Part shown: positions 1-8,335 of the stretch, one piece after another | How positions within the stretch are numbered: position 1 is the stretch's first letter | Layout of the letters: each line of letters begins with the position of its first letter | NCBI RefSeq assembly: GCF_040784935.1 | Contig: NZ_CP160680.1 | Location: forward strand, 983,501-1,047,500 | Length of the DNA: 64,000 nt | Source of the DNA: Lewinella sp. LCG006 | GTDB lineage: Bacteria; Bacteroidota; Bacteroidia; Chitinophagales; Saprospiraceae | Direction: 5' to 3' | Translations under genes and position numbers: made by a program | The notes under the pieces: model-generated | What the model was told of the DNA's origin: nothing | Databases searched by the model: none | Seen by the model: the letters and a program-made list of their open reading frames with translations, nothing else

Positions 1-1
1 A

Positions 2-2086
2 CGCGCAGAGGCAGTTCCCAACACCGACAAAGCAGCCCAACAAGTAGAAGAAGCGGTAGCCCAAGCCTCCACTCGTGGCGGGCAGCCCATCACTTCGGCC
101 AAAGCCATAGAAGCATCAACGGCTACGGCGTCCATCCTACAGCCTGTGCGCTGGGAAGTACAAGTAGACCAATACGGTGACCAGGATTACGATATCACCT
201 TTATTGCTAAGCTTCAGGAAGGCTGGAACCTCTACAGCCAGGGCACGGAAGACAATGGCCCTATCCCAACGGCATTCTATATCCAGCAAGGCGAAGAGGA
301 GGTACTCCTCCCTTTTCAGGAAAGTGGTGATTTGAAAGAAGGCATGGACCCAGTGTTTGGCGTGATTGTCAAAAAATACGAGCACGGCCCCGTTAAATTC
401 AGCAACCGCAGCACCGGCGAAAAGCCTCTGAAAGGTACGATCGAATACATGAGCTGCGACGATACGCGCTGCATCCCCATGAATACCGACTTTGCGATCA
501 GCTTCAACCCTTTGAGTGTTACCATCGGTGACCCTATACCTGCACCTACAGATGCCACTGAAACAACACCCCCTCCTGTCAGTATAACCAAAAGTTATGG
601 TAGCGATGCTTTCCAACTGGCCATCGCAAATACCGAGACTTTAGGAGAATGCAACGATGAAGTAACGGTAGAATCCGGCAAAGGCATCTGGCAGATTTTT
701 GGCCTGGGTTTTCTGGGGGGATTGATTGCGCTGCTGACGCCTTGTGTATTTCCGATGATTCCACTGACCGTCAGCTTCTTTACCAAAAGCGCTACTACAC
801 GCAAGAAGGGAGTCTCTAATGCCTTGCTCTACGGCTTCTTTATCTTCCTCGTGTACCTGCTACTCAGTATCCCTTTCCATTTAATGGACACCATCGACCC
901 GGATATACTCAACAAGATTTCGACTTCCGTTCCGCTCAATATTTTCTTCTTTGCGATATTCATTGTCTTTGCCATCAGCTTCTTTGGGTACTTTGAACTC
1001 ACGGTGCCCGAAAGCTGGACCAACAAGGCCAGCTCGGCAGAGGGCTCTGGTGGTATAATTGGTATTTTCTTCATGGCCCTCACATTGGCGCTGGTTTCCT
1101 TCTCGTGTACGGGGCCTATTCTGGGATCCTTGCTGGTGGGTGCGCTTAGTGGCGACGGAGGCGCAATGCAGCTCACCGCAGGCATGGGTGGTTTTGGTTT
1201 GGCGCTGGCCTTGCCTTTTGCCGTGTTTGCAGCGTTCCCGGGCATGATGAAATCACTGCCGCGCTCAGGCGGCTGGCTCAATACCGTGAAAGTGGTACTT
1301 GGTTTTATAGAACTGGCCTTGGCCCTCAAGTTCCTCTCCAACGCCGACTTGGTAGACCACTGGGGTTTCCTCAAAATCGAGCTCTTCCTGGGGCTTTGGA
1401 TTTTGATTGGTATCGGACTGGCGCTTTACCTGTTTGGCAAGATCAAATTTCCGCACGATAGTCCGATAACAAAGTTGTCTCCTATCCGGGTAGGGCTGGC
1501 TGTTTTGGCGGTTGCCTTTGTTGCCTATTTGGTGACGGGTTTCCGGGTAAATGAAACGTCAAATAGCTACCGTCCCCTGACCTTACTCAGTGGTCTGGCA
1601 CCACCAGTATGCTACAGTTTCTGGCGGCCTTGTGATTGCCCACAGCAGCTGGATTGTTTCAAAGACCTGGAAGAAGGTTTGGCTTTCGCCAAAGAAAACA
1701 ACAAGCCTGTGATGCTGGACTTTACGGGTTATGCTTGTGTGAACTGCCGCAGGATGGAAGAAAACGTGTGGCCCGAAGCAGAAGTCTATCCCTATCTGAA
1801 AGACGACTATGTGGTGATCAGTCTCTACGTGGATGACAAGAAGGCCTTGGAAGAGCCCATGACCGTCACCACCACCAGCGGCCGTGAACGCGAACTGGAC
1901 GAAGTAGGCGAAAAATGGGCACATTTCCAGCAGATCTACTTCAACCAAAATTCACAGCCACAGTACGTATTGATCAGCCCCGACGGGCAACGCCTCAATA
2001 GCCCGGTGAATTACACTCCGGATGTGGCAGAATATGCCGATTTTTTGCGGTGCGGATTAGAAAACTTCCGCCGCTTGTCCAAATAA
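2..2086 (+). CDS. dsbD: DsbD-like thiol:disulfide interchange protein (5'-truncated by window edge)
   Basis: The frame is open from base 2, so the true start lies outside the window; the GTG at 146 is only an internal codon. Three parts are visible. First comes a periplasmic DsbD-N-like domain with the paired cysteines MSCDDTRCIP. Next is a polytopic membrane domain of about eight hydrophobic segments (bases 690-1560), with the CcdA/DsbD signatures TPCVFPMIP and FSCTGPILG carrying the two redox cysteines. Last is a C-terminal thioredoxin-like domain with a CVNC active site near base 1735. DsbD-family proteins carry electrons from cytoplasmic thioredoxin across the inner membrane to periplasmic reductases or cytochrome c maturation. 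The partner substrates are not shown here. A rho-independent terminator follows the stop codon. Confidence 0.92.
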   Translation, partial: RAEAVPNTDKAAQQVEEAVAQASTRGGQPITSAKAIEASTATASILQPVRWEVQVDQYGDQDYDITFIAKLQEGWNLYSQGTEDNGPIPTAFYIQQGEEEVLLPFQESGDLKEGMDPVFGVIVKKYEHGPVKFSNRSTGEKPLKGTIEYMSCDDTRCIPMNTDFAISFNPLSVTIGDPIPAPTDATETTPPPVSITKSYGSDAFQLAIANTETLGECNDEVTVESGKGIWQIFGLGFLGGLIALLTPCVFPMIPLTVSFFTKSATTRKKGVSNALLYGFFIFLVYLLLSIPFHLMDTIDPDILNKISTSVPLNIFFFAIFIVFAISFFGYFELTVPESWTNKASSAEGSGGIIGIFFMALTLALVSFSCTGPILGSLLVGALSGDGGAMQLTAGMGGFGLALALPFAVFAAFPGMMKSLPRSGGWLNTVKVVLGFIELALALKFLSNADLVDHWGFLKIELFLGLWILIGIGLALYLFGKIKFPHDSPITKLSPIRVGLAVLAVAFVAYLVTGFRVNETSNSYRPLTLLSGLAPPVCYSFWRPCDCPQQLDCFKDLEEGLAFAKENNKPVMLDFTGYACVNCRRMEENVWPEAEVYPYLKDDYVVISLYVDDKKALEEPMTVTTTSGRERELDEVGEKWAHFQQIYFNQNSQPQYVLISPDGQRLNSPVNYTPDVAEYADFLRCGLENFRRLSK

Positions 2087-2112
2087 ACGCAACTTACCCT
2101 CGGCGTACCAAA

Positions 2113-2155
2113 AACAATTCCCCACCTCCTAACCGTCGTGGGGAATTGTTTTTTT
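2113..2155 (+). terminator. Intrinsic terminator after the DsbD-like gene
   Basis: A perfect 13-bp stem, AACAATTCCCCAC at 2113-2125 and its complement at 2138-2150, has a 12-nt loop and is followed by a T run. The A-rich 5' side may let it also work on the minus strand. Confidence 0.85.
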
Positions 2156-2177
2156 CGTAAATAATCAATTGTGACAC

Positions 2178-2507
2178 ATGAACCACGACTACATCAACAT
2201 GGCACAAGCCATCGTCCATTATTCGGGGCATTTCCTGGTGCCGGGGTTATTGGCGTGGTTCTTTTTCCGACCCAACTGGCAACGCGCTTGGTGGATCATG
2301 ATCGCGACCATGCTGGTAGACCTTGACCACCTTCTGGCCGATCCCCTTTTTGACCCCAATCGTTGCAGCATTGGCTTTCATCCACTGCACTCGTATTACG
2401 CCATAGCCGTCTACGCGGTATTGTTTTTTGTGCCTCGGTTTCGCATCATCGCACTGGGTTTGCTGCTACACATGCTGACAGACTATCAGGATTGTTGGTG
2501 GATGTGA
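2178..2507 (+). CDS. DUF6122 family small membrane protein
   Basis: A 109-residue hydrophobic protein with three to four membrane segments. The motif MLVDLDHLLADPLFDPNRCS followed by FHPLHSYYAI matches what I recall of the Bacteroidota DUF6122 family. The D-x-D-H and H-P-L-H residues resemble metal-binding motifs of membrane hydrolases such as YdjM/DUF457 proteins, but no activity is established. It starts at an ATG 91 nt after the previous stop and downstream of a terminator, so it is probably its own transcription unit. The stop falls shortly before an intergenic repeat that was later split by an insertion sequence. Confidence 0.75.
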   Translation: MNHDYINMAQAIVHYSGHFLVPGLLAWFFFRPNWQRAWWIMIATMLVDLDHLLADPLFDPNRCSIGFHPLHSYYAIAVYAVLFFVPRFRIIALGLLLHMLTDYQDCWWM

Positions 2508-2598
2508 TGGGAGGAGTCCGACCTCATCGAAAAAAATCGATAAAGCAATTTTTAGTTTTTTTTAGGGCGTGCCCACTTCGTGGTCGCTACCTGCCTGC

Positions 2599-2608
2599 TC
2601 GGCGCATG
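2599..2608 (+). repeat. Target-site duplication of the IS4-family element, left copy
   Basis: TCGGCGCATG, identical to 4160-4169. In the reconstructed empty site this decamer is exactly the loop between CCTGCCTGC (2590-2598) and GCAGGCAGG (4170-4178), a perfect 9-bp inverted repeat. Confidence 0.95.
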
Positions 2609-4159
2609 CTAATCTTTATACACATTTAATCAAGCTTAATTTGATTGACAATTCGCCAAGCGGAGAGTTGCTCCTGAAATCTTCGCCATCCCCAGCGCAT
2701 GGTTTTTGGCCCTGGTGGCGACTGGCTTTTGTAGCCACTGTACCCCCCCATTCTGCCGATTAACCATGCCAATCGAGCCAAGGACTCAGGAGGGTGGGGA
2801 TTTTTTTGCTTTTGGGTTTGACCCTCATAGATCGGAATAAGTAGTTCCACGAAAGTCAGATCCTGCGTATCGATTAGTAATGTAGCCTTTTCTTGGTAGA
2901 CATGGTCGCGGTCTTTGAGCAATTGTAATAAATGCAATGCCGCCTGCATGGCCATGATCACGAGTCGTTTCATAGCAATGCCTGATTCAACCTGAGCGGA
3001 TTCGCATTCTAGCCCTTTGGTTTTTAACAAGCTAAAAAGCTCCTCAATATTCCATCTATTTTGGTAGATATCGACAATTTTCAATGCTTGATGCTCATTT
3101 TCAATGACCATATCCGTCCAGATCGTCCAATGAACAGGAGCCTCGCCATCAGGTACGCTGTGTTCCAATTCTTTGAGTTGTACAAAGTATAATGGAATTC
3201 GGTCTGGCCCTTGCGCTTTGGTACGATCTTTAGGCCGGGCAATCTCTACCCGACCATAACTCAAGGCCATCTTTGCTTTTCGGGCTTTGCGCTTTTTTTG
3301 TCTTGGGATAGCTACTTCAATGACGAGTCCCTTGGTAGCTTGCTCTTCTAAATACTGCCACAATAAATGCTTGCTGTCAGACTCGTCATAAATCACCCGC
3401 TGCTTGCTAGTGCGAATAACCAAATGATGATTGGGGGGCATTGGCTTAGCGAAGAGTTCGTAGATATCCCCTTCCCGATCCATGACATGAACAACTTTTC
3501 CCCGATGCCCCTTTAAAACTTGTGTACTATAATCTATACTCTCCAACCAGCGATAAGAACTCTTCTGCTCAATAGGCTGCCTCTTGTAATTACGCTCATG
3601 TCGATTCGGTTGGTCTACACATCGATTCCAGATATGAAGGTGTGTGTAGCCCAATGGAAATCCACTATCGCCATCCAACACAAGGCCGGGATGAAGAAAA
3701 AAACCGAATTCTTGATTCGTATCATCTTTCCAAAGTGGCCCCAAGTCCTCATCCGACTCACTTAAACGCCCCTTATGGCCAATTGCATTATAGTCGGTCG
3801 TGTCTTGTATGACATATAAATCCCGGTCAGCATACTCCTCCGTATACCAAGACTGGGTAATACTGTTCACCAGAGCATCCATACTCAATCGATTGTTATT
3901 TAAAAATCGACTCATCCCCATTCGTTCTCGATGGTGTGTATTCAGTCGATTGGGAACACCGCTGCCACTTTTTATCATCTGATGTAATATACGGTTTGCT
4001 CGTTTTTCTAAGCGAGCATCACCTAATTTATGATCAAATACTACACTAATAGCTGTCATAATTAACACGTGATTAAGTAGATATTACTGCGATTGCTTAG
4101 GCAGATCGTGTACGCCTCTACAAATATATTCGTAATCTTGCGATGTGTATAAAGATTAG
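2609..4159. mobile_element. Complete IS4-family insertion sequence, 1551 bp
   Basis: The ends are defined directly by the sequence. A perfect 17-bp inverted repeat, CTAATCTTTATACACAT, lies at 2609-2625 and in reverse complement at 4143-4159. It is flanked immediately outside by the 10-bp direct repeat TCGGCGCATG (2599-2608 and 4160-4169), the target-site duplication. IS4-family elements typically duplicate 9-12 bp. One intact transposase gene fills the element on the minus strand. Intact ends, an intact gene and a perfect duplication suggest a recent, possibly still active insertion. Confidence 0.95.
2626..4068 (-). CDS. IS4-family transposase
   Basis: A 480-residue DDE transposase. The diagnostic IS4 'YREK' signature Y-(2)-R-(3)-E-(6)-K is seen as YQNRWNIEELFSLLK in the C-terminal third, which supplies the catalytic glutamate. 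The first two acidic residues are probably in QDTTD and in MDREGDIYE. The N-terminal segment (FDHKLGDARLEKRANRIL) resembles the Tn5/IS50-like N-terminal DNA-binding domain. The frame is uninterrupted and its stop lies directly against the left inverted repeat. The start is either the first ATG or the ATG three codons later. It cuts and pastes the surrounding element through its 17-bp ends. Confidence 0.93.
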   Translation of the reverse strand: MLIMTAISVVFDHKLGDARLEKRANRILHQMIKSGSGVPNRLNTHHRERMGMSRFLNNNRLSMDALVNSITQSWYTEEYADRDLYVIQDTTDYNAIGHKGRLSESDEDLGPLWKDDTNQEFGFFLHPGLVLDGDSGFPLGYTHLHIWNRCVDQPNRHERNYKRQPIEQKSSYRWLESIDYSTQVLKGHRGKVVHVMDREGDIYELFAKPMPPNHHLVIRTSKQRVIYDESDSKHLLWQYLEEQATKGLVIEVAIPRQKKRKARKAKMALSYGRVEIARPKDRTKAQGPDRIPLYFVQLKELEHSVPDGEAPVHWTIWTDMVIENEHQALKIVDIYQNRWNIEELFSLLKTKGLECESAQVESGIAMKRLVIMAMQAALHLLQLLKDRDHVYQEKATLLIDTQDLTFVELLIPIYEGQTQKQKNPHPPESLARLAWLIGRMGGYSGYKSQSPPGPKTMRWGWRRFQEQLSAWRIVNQIKLD

Positions 4160-4619
4160 TCGGCGCATGGCAGGCAGGCGTTGCAGGGCTCGCTGTTCGC
4201 TCGGCCGGCTTCCTTTGGTCGCCGTCTGGCCTCCCTCTATGTCGCCCCCCCTTCCACATCGCTCACGCAAAGCCCCCGAATCACTCTTACCCCCCTGTTC
4301 AGCGTGGGCTGTGCAGAACTTACTTCCCCTAAGCACTAGTTGCGGGCTAAAGCCACGCGCAACCTGATTTACGATCAGCTTGAACAGCCTATCCCTCTAC
4401 CATCTACCTTAGGGGCGCGAAGCGAACCGCATACCTCTACGGACTTTCGCCAAAGGCATGCCTCTGGCAAAGTCAAGCTAAACGCTTGTTTCGTTCTTGT
4501 CATTTTCGTGCGTTTACCCTCGATCCCCTTAAATATCCGTGCATAAGTCTTGGTTTCTCCTTACTTTTGCAGTCTGTTTGTTTTTTTGTAAACTTTCAAT
4601 ACGGCACGGCCGCAAGAAC
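4160..4619. other. 460-bp intergenic region with repeat remnants, upstream of ygiQ
   Basis: This begins with the right half of the intergenic repeat that received the IS4-family element (GC-rich, with GGGCTCGCTGTTCGCTCGG). It continues with no credible gene. Inverted repeats are CCCCTAAG (4326-4333) with CTTAGGGG (4408-4415), and a strong stem pairing 4442-4457 with 4460-4474. The last 60 bp hold the ygiQ promoter element. Confidence 0.6.
4562..4569 (+). promoter_or_regulatory. Bacteroidota -7 element for ygiQ
   Basis: TACTTTTG matches TAnnTTTG, the primary sigma factor -7 consensus of Bacteroidota. It lies 50 nt before the ATG at 4620. It also argues against the alternative ATG at 4539, which lies upstream of it. 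No good -33 TTG is present at the usual spacing. Confidence 0.55.
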
Positions 4620-6536
4620 ATGTTTGATGATAACCGCCCCTTGACGGATTGGCTCCCCATCACCAAGAAAGAAGTAGAGATGCGTGGCTGGGAGGAAGTG
4701 GATGTAGTCCTCGTCTCAGGCGACTGTTATGTCGACCACCCTGCTTTTGGTACCGCTGTCATAGGTCGGATCATGGAGAGCGAAGGTTTGCGGGTAGCCA
4801 TCATCCCTCAGCCCAACTGGCAGGATGACCTGCGCGACTTTAAGAAATTTGGTCGACCACGCTTGTTCTTTGGGGTCACCTCGGGCTGTATGGACTCTAT
4901 GGTCAACCATTATACCGCCTCTAAGCGGCGGCGCTCTACCGACGCTTACACTGCTGGTGGCCATGCTGGTTTCCGCCCGGATTATGCGACGGTAGTTTAT
5001 ACGCAAAAACTCAAAGAGCTCTATCCTGATGTGCCGGTATTGATTGGTGGCATCGAAGCGTCCTTGCGGCGTGTAACGCACTATGATTACTGGAAAGACG
5101 AGTTGTTTCCCAATATTTTGACCCTCAGTGGTGCCGATTTACTGGTCTACGGCATGGGCGAACAGCCCCTACGCGAGATCATCCGACTGGTAAATCGTGG
5201 GGTACCATTTGATCGCCTCAACACCGTTCCGCAGACCGCTTTCCTTCAGGACCGGGAAGCAGAACCACCCAAAAATAAAAACTGGGACACACTGGAATTG
5301 AGTTCGCACGAAAAGTGCTTGAAAGACAAGAAAGCCTTTGCCGCCAACTTCAAGCACATCGAGCAAGAGTCCAATAAAGTCCAAGCCCGCCGCTTGACGC
5401 AAAAAGTAAAAGAACACCTGCTGGTCATCAACCCGCCTTATCCACCGATGATAGAAAACGAGATTGATGCCTCTTTTGATTTGCCTTACACCCGCCTACC
5501 CCACCCCAAGTACAAGAAACGGGGTACGCCGCCCGCTTACGAGATGATCCGCTTTTCGGTCAACATGCACCGGGGTTGTTTTGGCGGATGTAGCTTCTGT
5601 ACCATTTCGGCGCACCAGGGCAAGTTTATCGCCAGCCGCTCGGAGGAGTCCATCATGAAAGAGGTGGATGTGGTCACCAAGATGCCCGATTTTAAAGGTT
5701 ACATCAGTGACCTGGGCGGCCCATCGGCCAATATGTACAAGATGAAAGGCAAGGTGCAGGAAATCTGCGACCGCTGCGTAGCACCCTCCTGTATCCATCC
5801 GGTAATTTGTAGCAACCTCGACACCAGCCACAAACCCATGACAGAGCTCTACAAAAAAGTAGATGCTCACCCGGAGGTGAAGAAAGCCTTCGTGGGCAGT
5901 GGTATCCGCTACGACCTGTTGGTGGATGATTACAACAAAAACAATGATGGCAGCCTGGATGAATACCTGGAACAAGTAGTCACCTGCCACATCAGCGGCC
6001 GCCTCAAGGTTGCGCCCGAGCATACCAGCGATGCTACACTCAGGATGATGCGTAAGCCCTCGTTTAAGCATTTTCATTCCTTTAAGGAGAAGTACGACAA
6101 GATCAACAAGAAGCACGGACTCAATCAGCCTTTAATTCCGTACTTCATCTCCAGTCACCCCGGCTCTACGGAGGAAGAGATGGCCAATCTGGCTGCTGAA
6201 ACCAAAGAAATGGGTTTCCGCCTGGAGCAAGTGCAAGACTTTACGCCTACTCCGATGACGGTAGCCACGGTGGCTTACTACACGGGGCTGCACCCCTACA
6301 CCCTGCGCCCCGTATATACCGCCCGCACCCCCAAGGAGAAAAAGCAGCAACACATGTTTTTCTTCTGGCACAAACGCGAAAACTACCAGGAAATCAAAGA
6401 CAAACTGATCAGCATTGACCGTGAGGATTTGGTCGAAAAACTACTAGAAGACAAAAAACGCCACGCCAAACGCGAAACCATCAAAGGCCGCGTAAAAGCC
6501 CGCCGGAAGGGGCATCAGGGGAGGAAGAAGAGGTAG
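4620..6536 (+). CDS. ygiQ: YgiQ family radical SAM protein
   Basis: About 638 residues from the ATG at 4620. An in-frame ATG 27 codons upstream is rejected because family similarity begins after MFDDNRPLTDWLPI and a promoter element lies between the two. The N-terminal UPF0313 region is very close to E. coli YgiQ (GDCYVDHPAFG, IGGIEASLRRVTHYDYW). The radical-SAM cluster motif CxxxCxxC is in RGCFGGCSFCTISAHQG. The tail is short, basic and Lys/Arg-rich (KRHAKRETIKGRVKARRKG), as in the family. It binds a 4Fe-4S cluster and S-adenosylmethionine; the cellular substrate is not established. It appears monocistronic. Confidence 0.93.
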   Translation: MFDDNRPLTDWLPITKKEVEMRGWEEVDVVLVSGDCYVDHPAFGTAVIGRIMESEGLRVAIIPQPNWQDDLRDFKKFGRPRLFFGVTSGCMDSMVNHYTASKRRRSTDAYTAGGHAGFRPDYATVVYTQKLKELYPDVPVLIGGIEASLRRVTHYDYWKDELFPNILTLSGADLLVYGMGEQPLREIIRLVNRGVPFDRLNTVPQTAFLQDREAEPPKNKNWDTLELSSHEKCLKDKKAFAANFKHIEQESNKVQARRLTQKVKEHLLVINPPYPPMIENEIDASFDLPYTRLPHPKYKKRGTPPAYEMIRFSVNMHRGCFGGCSFCTISAHQGKFIASRSEESIMKEVDVVTKMPDFKGYISDLGGPSANMYKMKGKVQEICDRCVAPSCIHPVICSNLDTSHKPMTELYKKVDAHPEVKKAFVGSGIRYDLLVDDYNKNNDGSLDEYLEQVVTCHISGRLKVAPEHTSDATLRMMRKPSFKHFHSFKEKYDKINKKHGLNQPLIPYFISSHPGSTEEEMANLAAETKEMGFRLEQVQDFTPTPMTVATVAYYTGLHPYTLRPVYTARTPKEKKQQHMFFFWHKRENYQEIKDKLISIDREDLVEKLLEDKKRHAKRETIKGRVKARRKGHQGRKKR

Positions 6537-6538
6537 TC

Positions 6539-6706
6539 GAAGTCGGAAGTGGGAGATCGGAAGTCGGAAGTAGTTGAATGTGAGAGGTTGGAAGGGTGTG
6601 AAAGTGTAAGGGTGTAAAAGTTGGTTTGATTGGTTGATGGTTGATGGTTCAATTTCCCATAATGGCATCACATACCTCCGACTTCCCACTTCCCACCTCC
6701 GACTTT
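6539..6706. repeat. Imperfect inverted repeat, 168 bp, between convergent genes
   Basis: Arms at 6539-6570 and 6675-6706 match at about 26 of 32 positions (unit AAGTCGGAAGTGGGA). The space between holds purine-rich repeats such as GTTGGAAGGGTGT, which recur exactly at 14597-14609 and 14647-14659. It fills the gap between ygiQ and the minus-strand gene at 6716 and could end transcription from both sides. Confidence 0.7.
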
Positions 6707-6715
6707 AAAAAGGGT

Positions 6716-7432
6716 CTACAGCTTATAGCTTACACCTAGCAGAAGTTGGTTGGGTCTTAATTTAACCTCAGCATTAGTAAGGGTATTGGCCTTTTGTGGC
6801 TCCGTGAGTACTGGGTTCTGGAGGTAAGCTTTTTGCCAGTAAATACGCCCTAGCGTGATGGGAGTTTGCAAAACCACCCCTAGCCGTGACGTAATACGGT
6901 ATTCAAACTGGGGCAAAAGACTACCTGTGACACCCACTTGTGTGAAAGTAAAAGGAAAAGCTGCAGAAGTATTAGGGATTGACCTATAATACAAAAGAAA
7001 AGGGTCAGCGGCAAGACTAAGGGACGTTACGAAACGCTCGCCAGAAAGCGGGGTAATAGTTTTGCCAGAAGCCCATCGTAAATTTAGGCTTATCTGTTTT
7101 CTCACTTCACCAGAAGCAGGTTCAAAGACTCCCAGGCTTGGATCTGAGTTCACAATGTAAAAATCACCATCACTGAAATCAGCCCTTAAAATGCTCCAGC
7201 TTTGCCGCCAGCCATTTTCGTGAAGCTTTTCGATTCCAAGGTAAGGGCTGATCGACGCATTTTGCTCAATATAAAAAACATTGGTAAGTGTGCTATTTAC
7301 GGGAAAACGGACAAAGAACCCTGCTGAAAAAAGCTGATCCCCCACCAAGCCAGTAGTTATTCTATACTCGGCACTTTGGCCAAAAGTCGTCAATACTGAG
7401 CAGCAAAAACAAAGAATGAGGAGTAAGCGCAT
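6716..7432 (-). CDS. Secreted hypothetical protein, probably an outer-membrane beta-barrel
   Basis: 238 residues with a clear signal peptide (MRLLLILCFCCSVLTTFGQS, cleavage after the glycine or glutamine). The mature part has alternating polar and hydrophobic stretches, repeated aromatic strand ends and the terminal strand QLLLGVSYKL. This is the pattern of small Bacteroidota outer-membrane barrels, but I recognise no named family. It shares the minus strand with the thioredoxin-like gene at 7529-7966, about 96 nt away, and the two may be co-transcribed. Confidence 0.6.
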   Translation of the reverse strand: MRLLLILCFCCSVLTTFGQSAEYRITTGLVGDQLFSAGFFVRFPVNSTLTNVFYIEQNASISPYLGIEKLHENGWRQSWSILRADFSDGDFYIVNSDPSLGVFEPASGEVRKQISLNLRWASGKTITPLSGERFVTSLSLAADPFLLYYRSIPNTSAAFPFTFTQVGVTGSLLPQFEYRITSRLGVVLQTPITLGRIYWQKAYLQNPVLTEPQKANTLTNAEVKLRPNQLLLGVSYKL

Positions 7433-7528
7433 AAATAGAATGGTTTTAGAGAGAAAACGGCGTGGGGAGATTCCTGTTTTGCTTTAACATAATTCAAGCA
7501 GCCCTTTCAATAAAAAGCATACTCACTG

Positions 7529-7966
7529 CTAATCTCTCGTCTCCAGAAATTCAAGCAATTCTTGCTCCGACTTCATGTAGCCGCCAGGGATGCCAATAGG
7601 CTGTAGATCAGGCGTCAGTTTCAATAAACAAGGTTGGGTATTGTAGCCATAACTCTTTTGTATTTCAGCGTTAATAGTGCCTTTGGTTTGTCCGTTTGCG
7701 GCTAATTTTCGGTCATCGGTCATGAGCAGAATACAAACATATTGCTCAAGTACTGTCTTGAGCCCGGGAGCGTAGAGGAAACCTAATGTTTTTCCAGTTG
7801 GGCTAGCGTAGGCCGCAAAAATCAGTAATATGGGTTGATCTTTTTCCGCCGCAATACGGATGCCCTCTTGATAATTGGTGAAAAAATTGACCGTTTCCTT
7901 CCGATCATTATTGCAGTAGGCAAATAACAACGAGGTTAATAACAATATTGGAATCAGCTTATTCAT
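7529..7966 (-). CDS. Thioredoxin-fold lipoprotein-like protein lacking the CxxC motif
   Basis: 145 residues from the ATG at 7966; an ATG six codons upstream is less likely because the signal sequence starts at MNKLIPILLLTSLLFAYC. That cysteine could be lipidated, although the lipobox is not canonical. The mature region reads like a DsbD/DUF255-type thioredoxin domain: QPILLIFAAYASPTGKTL occupies the active-site position, with a later cis-proline-like TQPCLLKL. Both active-site cysteines are replaced (ASPTGK), so disulfide chemistry is unlikely. A structural or chaperone role is inferred. Confidence 0.6.
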   Translation of the reverse strand: MNKLIPILLLTSLLFAYCNNDRKETVNFFTNYQEGIRIAAEKDQPILLIFAAYASPTGKTLGFLYAPGLKTVLEQYVCILLMTDDRKLAANGQTKGTINAEIQKSYGYNTQPCLLKLTPDLQPIGIPGGYMKSEQELLEFLETRD

Positions 7967-8072
7967 TGAAAAACACTGCTTCAAATTCAGCCCTGCTTAT
8001 TACAAGCACTAAGCATTTACTCCCCCCCTGGCCTAGCGCTGTGAAAGGGTGGCCCGGCTCCGACGGGCCAGA

Positions 8073-8128
8073 CATTTGTGGTGGCGCCAGGTTTACAATG
8101 CATTGTATACTGACAGCCACCACAAATG
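8073..8128. repeat. Inverted repeat, 13-bp perfect arms around a 14-bp palindrome
   Basis: CATTTGTGGTGGC (8073-8085) pairs with GCCACCACAAATG (8116-8128). Between them lies the perfect palindrome TACAATGCATTGTA (8094-8107). Position and symmetry fit a transcript-end hairpin or the remnant of a small mobile repeat. Confidence 0.75.
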
Positions 8129-8173
8129 GCCGAGCGAGTAGCGAGCCCTGTAACCCAGCGACCCGACGTCTAT

Positions 8174-8289
8174 ATTGCGCAAAAAACAAATGGAACCTTC
8201 TCTGAAGTTTTTCCAATAGCTGACACGCTTGAAATGAAACGCTTAGCCATCTATTGAAAAAACGAAGGTTCCATTTGTTTTTGTGCAAT
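8174..8289. repeat. 116-bp inverted-repeat element (copy A)
   Basis: The 26-27 bp arms (8174-8200 and 8264-8289) are almost perfectly complementary. The outer end ATTGCGCAAAAAACAAA (8174-8190) and the partner CCATTTGTTTTTGT (8271-8284) recur exactly at 8844-8878. The lipoprotein gene at 8336-8833 therefore lies between two copies. Confidence 0.8.
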
Positions 8290-8335
8290 CCCTAGGAGGG
8301 TAGGCCCCAAAACCATCAACTATCAAACCATCCCC

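Larger units (their letters stand above)
7985..8335. other. Gene-free 350 bp with two inverted-repeat elements
   Basis: No credible coding sequence is present. It contains the hairpin at 8073-8128 and the 116-bp hairpin at 8174-8289, listed separately. GC-rich stretches (GGCCCGGCTCCGACGGGCC, 8052-8070) form a further small stem. Confidence 0.6.

Noticed and set aside
4539-4619. N-terminal extension of YgiQ from the ATG at 4539
   Set aside because: The extension has no family similarity and spans the -7 promoter element at 4562-4569.
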